Shown one piece after another: positions 57,661-64,000 of a stretch of DNA of 64,000 nt. The notes below the pieces were generated by a model. That model did not search any database. It was not told where the DNA came from and saw only the letters and a list, made by a program, of their open reading frames with translations. Source of the DNA: Stutzerimonas xanthomarina. Lineage in GTDB: Bacteria; Pseudomonadota; Gammaproteobacteria; Pseudomonadales; Pseudomonadaceae. Each line of letters opens with the position of its first letter. Position 1 is the stretch's first letter. Location: the NCBI RefSeq assembly GCF_003935375.1, contig NZ_RHQM01000002.1, forward strand, positions 305,710-369,709. Reading direction: 5' to 3'. The position numbers were made by a program, and so were the translations under genes.

Positions 57661-58089
57661 TCAGAAGGGCCTGACGACGACAAGGATCACGATGGCCAGC
57701 AGAAACAGGACCGGGACCTCATTGAACCAGCGATAGAACACGTGCCCGCGAATGTTCTCGTCACGAGCAAACCGCTTCAGTTGTGCACCGCATACGTGGT
57801 GATAGCCGACCAATACAAGGACCAGCGCCAACTTGGCGTGAAGCCAGCCGCCTGTACCGAACAAACCGGGATTCAGAATGACCATCCATATGCCAAACAC
57901 CAGCGTGGCGATCATGGAGGGAAGCATGATGCCGCGGTAAAGCTTACGCTCCATGATCTTGAAGCGCTCCCGACTGGGTTCATCCTCACTCATCGCGTGA
58001 TAAACGAACAGGCGAGGAAGATAGAAAAGTCCGGCGAACCAGCAGACGACGGCGATGATGTGCAGTGCTTTGAGCCAAAGGTAGAGCAT
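57661..58089 (-). CDS. hemJ: Protoporphyrinogen IX oxidase HemJ
   Basis: 142 residues with four membrane helices. WLKALHIIAVVCWFAGLFYLPRLFVYH contains the conserved His and the WFAGLFYLPR motif; KLALVLVLVGYHH follows near residue 86. HemJ carries out the penultimate step of heme synthesis in bacteria without HemG or HemY. It is divergent from argC; the 131-base gap downstream to the DUF805 gene holds nothing I recognise. Confidence 0.94.
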   Translation of the reverse strand: MLYLWLKALHIIAVVCWFAGLFYLPRLFVYHAMSEDEPSRERFKIMERKLYRGIMLPSMIATLVFGIWMVILNPGLFGTGGWLHAKLALVLVLVGYHHVCGAQLKRFARDENIRGHVFYRWFNEVPVLFLLAIVILVVVRPF

Positions 58090-58217
58090 CTATGGAATCC
58101 TGCGGAGGCGAATGCGTCGATAGTAGTGGCTGCGTTCGCCCCCGTCATCCCGGCGGTTGGCCCGCGATCAAAGCAGCTTTATCATCGCGCTTTTACGTTT
58201 CCAGTTGAGGGCAGGTC

Positions 58218-59252
58218 ATGATCAAGGTCGGTATCGTTGGCGGCACAGGCTATACGGGCGTCGAATTGCTGCGCCTGCTTGCTCAGCATCCGCAGGCCGA
58301 AGTGGCTGTCATCACCTCCCGCTCTGAGGATGGGGTGAAGGTCACCGACATGTACCCCAATCTGCGCGGCCACTACGACGACCTCGCTTTCAGTGTTCCG
58401 GACGCAGCAACATTGGGTGGATGCGACGTGGTGTTCTTCGCGACCCCTCATGGCGTCGCCCACGCACTTGCTGGCGAGTTGCTGGCAGCCGGAACCCGAG
58501 TCATTGATTTGTCCGCTGATTTCCGCCTGCAGGATGCCGAAGAGTGGGCGAAATGGTACGGGCAGGCTCACGGTGCGCCTGAACTGCTCGCTGAGGCCGT
58601 GTACGGACTGCCTGAAGTCAATCGCGAGCAGATCAGAAAGGCACGCCTGATTGCCGTTCCTGGCTGTTACCCGACCGCTACCCAGCTGGGCTTTCTACCG
58701 CTGCTTGAAAATGGTCTTGCAGATGCATCGCGCTTGATTGCGGATTGCAAGTCGGGCGTCAGCGGTGCCGGGCGCGCAGCGAAGATCGGTTCCCTGTTCA
58801 CCGAGGCTGGCGAAAGCATGATGGCGTATGCGGTCAAAGGGCACCGGCATCTGCCGGAGATCAGCCAAGGTCTGCGCCGAGCCGCGCAAGGTGACGTCGG
58901 GCTGACTTTTGTTCCGCACCTGACTCCGATGATCCGTGGTATCCACGCGACGCTGTACGCCACCGTTGCCGATACTTCCGTGGATCTGCAGCGCCTTTAT
59001 GAGCGCCGTTATGCCAACGAGCCGTTCGTCGATGTGATGCCGGCCGGCAGTCATCCGGAGACACGTAGCGTGCGTGGCGCTAACGTTTGCCGCATTGCCG
59101 TACATCGTCCGCAGGACGGTGACCTGGTGGTCGTGCTGTCCGTGATCGACAACTTGGTGAAAGGCGCATCCGGCCAGGCGATCCAGAATATGAATATCCT
59201 GTTCGATCTGAACGAAAAGCTGGGACTTGGAAATGTGGCGCTCCTGCCATAA
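58218..59252 (+). CDS. argC: N-acetyl-gamma-glutamyl-phosphate reductase
   Basis: 344 residues. [18 protein letters not shown] is the NADPH-binding loop, [17 protein letters not shown] near residue 150 holds the catalytic Cys, and GHRHLPEI the catalytic His. It reduces N-acetylglutamyl phosphate in arginine synthesis. As in other pseudomonads the gene is apart from the other arg genes and lies upstream of erpA. Confidence 0.97.
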   Translation: MIKVGIVGGTGYTGVELLRLLAQHPQAEVAVITSRSEDGVKVTDMYPNLRGHYDDLAFSVPDAATLGGCDVVFFATPHGVAHALAGELLAAGTRVIDLSADFRLQDAEEWAKWYGQAHGAPELLAEAVYGLPEVNREQIRKARLIAVPGCYPTATQLGFLPLLENGLADASRLIADCKSGVSGAGRAAKIGSLFTEAGESMMAYAVKGHRHLPEISQGLRRAAQGDVGLTFVPHLTPMIRGIHATLYATVADTSVDLQRLYERRYANEPFVDVMPAGSHPETRSVRGANVCRIAVHRPQDGDLVVVLSVIDNLVKGASGQAIQNMNILFDLNEKLGLGNVALLP

Positions 59253-59291
59253 ACCGGTTTTTACATCGGGGAGCTGAAGTTGGTCGAATAG

Positions 59292-59321
59292 TTGACCGGT
59301 TTTGTCAGGAAAGCCGATAAT
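59292..59321 (+). promoter_or_regulatory. Candidate promoter of erpA
   Basis: TTGACC (59292-59297) and GATAAT (59316-59321) are 18 bases apart, 43 bases before the erpA start codon, within the 111-base gap after argC. Confidence 0.6.
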
Positions 59322-59363
59322 GCACCGTCAATGCAGTAGGGCGTTTCACGCCAGGAGAAACCA

Positions 59364-59714
59364 ATGAGTGTCGAATCCTTCACGCCCACCGCCATCCAGT
59401 TCAGTCAGGGGGCGGCAAGCAAGGTGAAGAGCTTGGTCGATGAGGAAGGCAATCCGCGCTTGAAGCTGCGGGTCTTCGTCACTGGAGGCGGCTGCTCGGG
59501 TTTCCAGTACGGCTTTACTTTCGATGAAGATGTGGCCGACGACGATACGATCATCGAGCGAGAGGGCGTAAGTCTCGTGGTCGACCCCATGAGCTACCAG
59601 TACCTGGCTGGTGCAGAAGTGGACTACCAGGAGGGGCTGGAAGGCTCTCGTTTCGTGATCAAGAATCCAAACGCTACGACTACCTGTGGTTGCGGTCAGT
59701 CGTTTTCTATCTGA
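59364..59714 (+). CDS. erpA: Iron-sulfur cluster insertion protein ErpA
   Basis: 116 residues, A-type Fe-S carrier. The three cluster-binding Cys residues are seen in [11 protein letters not shown] (near 42) and [10 protein letters not shown] at the C-terminus. ErpA delivers [4Fe-4S] clusters to apoproteins such as IspG. It has its own promoter candidate and a terminator hairpin. An AGGAGA ribosome-binding site precedes the ATG. Confidence 0.97.
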   Translation: MSVESFTPTAIQFSQGAASKVKSLVDEEGNPRLKLRVFVTGGGCSGFQYGFTFDEDVADDDTIIEREGVSLVVDPMSYQYLAGAEVDYQEGLEGSRFVIKNPNATTTCGCGQSFSI

Positions 59715-59731
59715 TGCCTGTGGCCTCGAAG

Positions 59732-59757
59732 CGCCGTGCACTGCACGGCGTTTCCGT
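59732..59757 (+). terminator. Bidirectional terminator between erpA and anmK
   Basis: CGCCGTG-CACTG-CACGGCG is a perfect 7-bp stem (9 bp counting the paired loop bases), followed by TTTCCGTTTC on the plus strand. It lies between the convergent erpA and anmK genes. Confidence 0.7.
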
Positions 59758-59765
59758 TTCTGGCA

Positions 59766-62275
<2,510 letters not shown>

Positions 62276-62445
62276 TGGGCTTCTGGCATATTTTTGCACG
62301 GGAAATAACTGTCTAAAATATAAGCAAAGCGCAGAGGAGGCAACCCTTGTGGCTGCTAAGCTGCTGGTCGGTACAAGCGCGCGGCTTGTAATCGGCCGTC
62401 GATCTTGTAAGGTTGTCGCCCTTTAATAATGGTACGGGGCTTGCC

Positions 62446-63645
62446 ATGAAGTCGGTTGAAGAGCAACTGTCGGTGATCAAACGGGGCGCTGATGAGGTGC
62501 TCGTCGAATCGGAGCTGGTCACTAAGCTTGAGCGAGGCGAGCCGTTGCGCGTCAAAGCGGGATTCGACCCTACCGCTCCCGATCTTCATCTCGGGCATAC
62601 CGTGCTCATTAATAAGATGCGCCAGCTTCAGGACTTGGGGCATCAGGTGATCTTCCTTATAGGGGATTTCACCGGAATGATTGGTGATCCAAGTGGCAAA
62701 AGCGCCACACGGCCCCCTTTGACCAGGGAGCAGGTCCTCGAGAACGCCGAAACTTACAAGTCCCAGGTTTTTAAGATACTGGATCCCGCAAAGACCGAGG
62801 TGGCGTTCAATTCAACCTGGATGGACAAGCTGACCCCAGCCGACTTTATCCGTCTAGCTTCTCAATATACTGTCGCTCGTATGCTTGAGCGTGATGATTT
62901 CAGTAAGCGCTACTCCACGAACCAGCCGATAGCCATCCATGAGTTCCTCTATCCGCTCGTCCAGGGGTATGACTCGGTTGCGTTGAGGGCTGACATAGAA
63001 CTCGGAGGGACTGACCAGAAATTCAACTTGCTTATGGGGCGTGAGCTTCAGCGGTCGTACGGTCAGGCCTCGCAGTGCGTGGTGACCATGCCGTTGCTTG
63101 AGGGGCTGGATGGCGTGAAGAAGATGTCCAAGTCCCTTGGCAATTACGTCGGGATCCAAGAAGCACCAGGCGTGATGTATAGCAAGTTGGTCTCGATCCC
63201 TGATTCGCTCATGTGGCGGTACTTCGAGCTGCTCAGCTTCCGGTCGCAGGGTGAACTCGATGAGTTTCGTGCTGATGTCGAGCGGGGATCCAACCCCCGG
63301 GATATCAAGATCAAGTTGGCCGAGGAGATCGTTGCGCGTTTCCATGGGGACGAAGCGGCTGCGGCTGCGCATCGTTCTGCGGGTAATCGGATGAAGGAGG
63401 GTGAGCTTCCCGAAGACCTTCCGGAAATCGAACTGATCTCTGATCAGGACATGCCCATTGCGTCGGTCCTTAATAAGGCGGCGCTGGTCAAGAATGCAGC
63501 TGTCGCGCGTGACTTGCTGGGTTCTGGCGGTGTCCGTGTTGACGGGCAGGTAGTGGATCGTGGTTTCGTATTCAGGCTTGGCGCGACCCATATTTGTCAG
63601 GCTGGAAAGAAGTCGTTCGCACGTATTTCCCTCAAGGCAGAATAA
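62446..63645 (+). CDS. tyrS: Tyrosyl-tRNA synthetase
   Basis: 399 residues. [21 protein letters not shown] carries the HLGH class I signature, [13 protein letters not shown] the KMSKS loop; a C-terminal S4-like RNA-binding domain starts near 335 ([18 protein letters not shown]). In position it matches the second synthetase gene of P. aeruginosa (tyrZ). Codon use looks less GC-biased than in the genes around 15-50 kb. The ATG at 62446 gives the normal N-terminus. Immediately downstream lies the rRNA promoter array; I saw no clear terminator between them. Confidence 0.96.
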   Translation: MKSVEEQLSVIKRGADEVLVESELVTKLERGEPLRVKAGFDPTAPDLHLGHTVLINKMRQLQDLGHQVIFLIGDFTGMIGDPSGKSATRPPLTREQVLENAETYKSQVFKILDPAKTEVAFNSTWMDKLTPADFIRLASQYTVARMLERDDFSKRYSTNQPIAIHEFLYPLVQGYDSVALRADIELGGTDQKFNLLMGRELQRSYGQASQCVVTMPLLEGLDGVKKMSKSLGNYVGIQEAPGVMYSKLVSIPDSLMWRYFELLSFRSQGELDEFRADVERGSNPRDIKIKLAEEIVARFHGDEAAAAAHRSAGNRMKEGELPEDLPEIELISDQDMPIASVLNKAALVKNAAVARDLLGSGGVRVDGQVVDRGFVFRLGATHICQAGKKSFARISLKAE

Positions 63646-63660
63646 AACTGAAATAAACGG

Positions 63661-63688
63661 TTGACGTTGATTTTCAGGCTCCTATAAT
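63661..63688 (+). promoter_or_regulatory. rRNA operon promoter 1
   Basis: TTGACG (63661-63666), 16-base spacer, TATAAT (63683-63688), followed by GCGC. AT-rich bases upstream could act as an UP element. It starts 15 bases after the tyrS stop. Confidence 0.85.
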
Positions 63689-63757
63689 GCGCACCACTTC
63701 CGGCGCAGTCCTTAAGCAAAACCTCTTGTAAATCAACAGGTTAGCGAAATAAAAGGG

Positions 63758-63785
63758 TTGCACGGATGGCGGATTCGAGTAGAAT
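63758..63785 (+). promoter_or_regulatory. rRNA operon promoter 2
   Basis: TTGCAC (63758-63763), 16-base spacer, TAGAAT (63780-63785), then GCGCC, a GC-rich discriminator typical of stringently controlled rRNA promoters; GCGAAATAAAA lies just upstream. Confidence 0.8.
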
Positions 63786-63863
63786 GCGCCGGGCTGGCAG
63801 GGTGGTGGTTGAATCCTGTTAGCGGCTTCGGTCGGGTTGATCGGAAGCGGTTGAAAGAGGTGG

Positions 63864-63891
63864 TTGACAGCGGTTTTGAACGCTGTATGAT
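63864..63891 (+). promoter_or_regulatory. rRNA operon promoter 3
   Basis: Consensus TTGACA (63864-63869), 16-base spacer, TATGAT (63886-63891), followed by TCGCCTCCC as discriminator. Confidence 0.85.
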
Positions 63892-63971
63892 TCGCCTCCC
63901 GCTGACGAGAGATGAGAGTTGGTCGAAAGCGCAAGCGGTTGAGAAGGAACGAAAAATTCTTCAAAAACAGC

Positions 63972-63999
63972 TTGACAGGTAACAGGGCTGCTGTAGAAT
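63972..63999 (+). promoter_or_regulatory. rRNA operon promoter 4
   Basis: Consensus TTGACA (63972-63977), 16-base spacer, TAGAAT (63994-63999) at the very end of the window. An A/T-rich tract (GAAAAATTCTTCAAAAA) lies directly upstream, like an UP element. The 16S rRNA gene should follow outside the window. Confidence 0.85.
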
Positions 64000-64000
64000 G

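Noticed and set aside
63758..63982. Open frame of 74 codons in the last 250 bases
   Set aside because: It overlaps rRNA promoter elements and has no ribosome-binding site.

Overview
The window is about 64 kb of high-GC chromosomal DNA. The proteins (Vfr, SpeD, AmgK/MurU, an AgtSR-type system) and the gene order point to a Pseudomonas-type gammaproteobacterium, most likely the Pseudomonas stutzeri group (Stutzerimonas). From rpoD rightwards the order matches, as I remember it, the PA0576-PA0668 stretch of P. aeruginosa PAO1, ending at the leader of a ribosomal RNA operon. Nearly every base is used. The only stretch of more than 300 bases without a gene is the last one (63646-64000), which is an rRNA promoter array. 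I saw no insertion sequence, prophage, CRISPR array or integrase.

Left edge (1-6534, minus strand): nine tightly overlapping genes of an aryl-polyene-type pigment pathway. They are a chain-length-factor-like ketosynthase, a PlsC-like acyltransferase, two acyl carrier proteins, a membrane protein, a fused AMP-ligase/dehydratase, a glycosyltransferase, an LpxL-like acyltransferase and the start of an aromatic amino acid ammonia-lyase cut by the window edge. The KS/KR/thioesterase/export genes expected of such a cluster should lie to the left. Next come trxC, metY and an SLC13 permease (6619-10280).

Housekeeping block (10485-18956): tRNA-Ile(CAU), the macromolecular-synthesis operon rpsU-dnaG-rpoD, tsaD, plsY, folB, a folK-like gene and a reduced cca-like gene. 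Then comes the prkA-yeaH-spoVR stress/starvation operon, followed by the envelope/maintenance operon lptD-surA-pdxA-rsmA-apaG-apaH-glpE, all on the minus strand. Divergent from lptD are amgK-murU (peptidoglycan sugar recycling) and a djlA-like gene.

Centre (35426-45930): a GABA/5-aminovalerate-type module. It has a hybrid periplasmic-sensor histidine kinase and LuxR-type regulator (AgtSR-like), a four-gene ABC transporter (AgtABCD-like), then gabD and gabT. Together they would sense, import and degrade omega-amino acids to succinate or glutarate. Then rpe-gph and a contiguous trpE-trpG-trpD-trpC with a recognisable trp leader peptide (RWRW) in front of trpE.

Right part (51597-64000): vfr, an OsmC-like gene, speD, coq7, a HIT protein, a Ycf46-like AAA ATPase, a DUF805 protein, hemJ, argC, erpA, anmK, a LysM/M23 peptidase and tyrS. 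The end carries four regularly spaced sigma-70 promoters, each with a 16-bp spacer, which almost certainly drive a 16S-23S-5S operon starting just past the window. Most genes are ordinary. The points most worth a second look are the altered catalytic and HD residues in the cca-like protein, an RBS-sequestering hairpin before trxC, candidate operators in the agt/gab module, the trp attenuator, and the poorly understood Ycf46-like ATPase.
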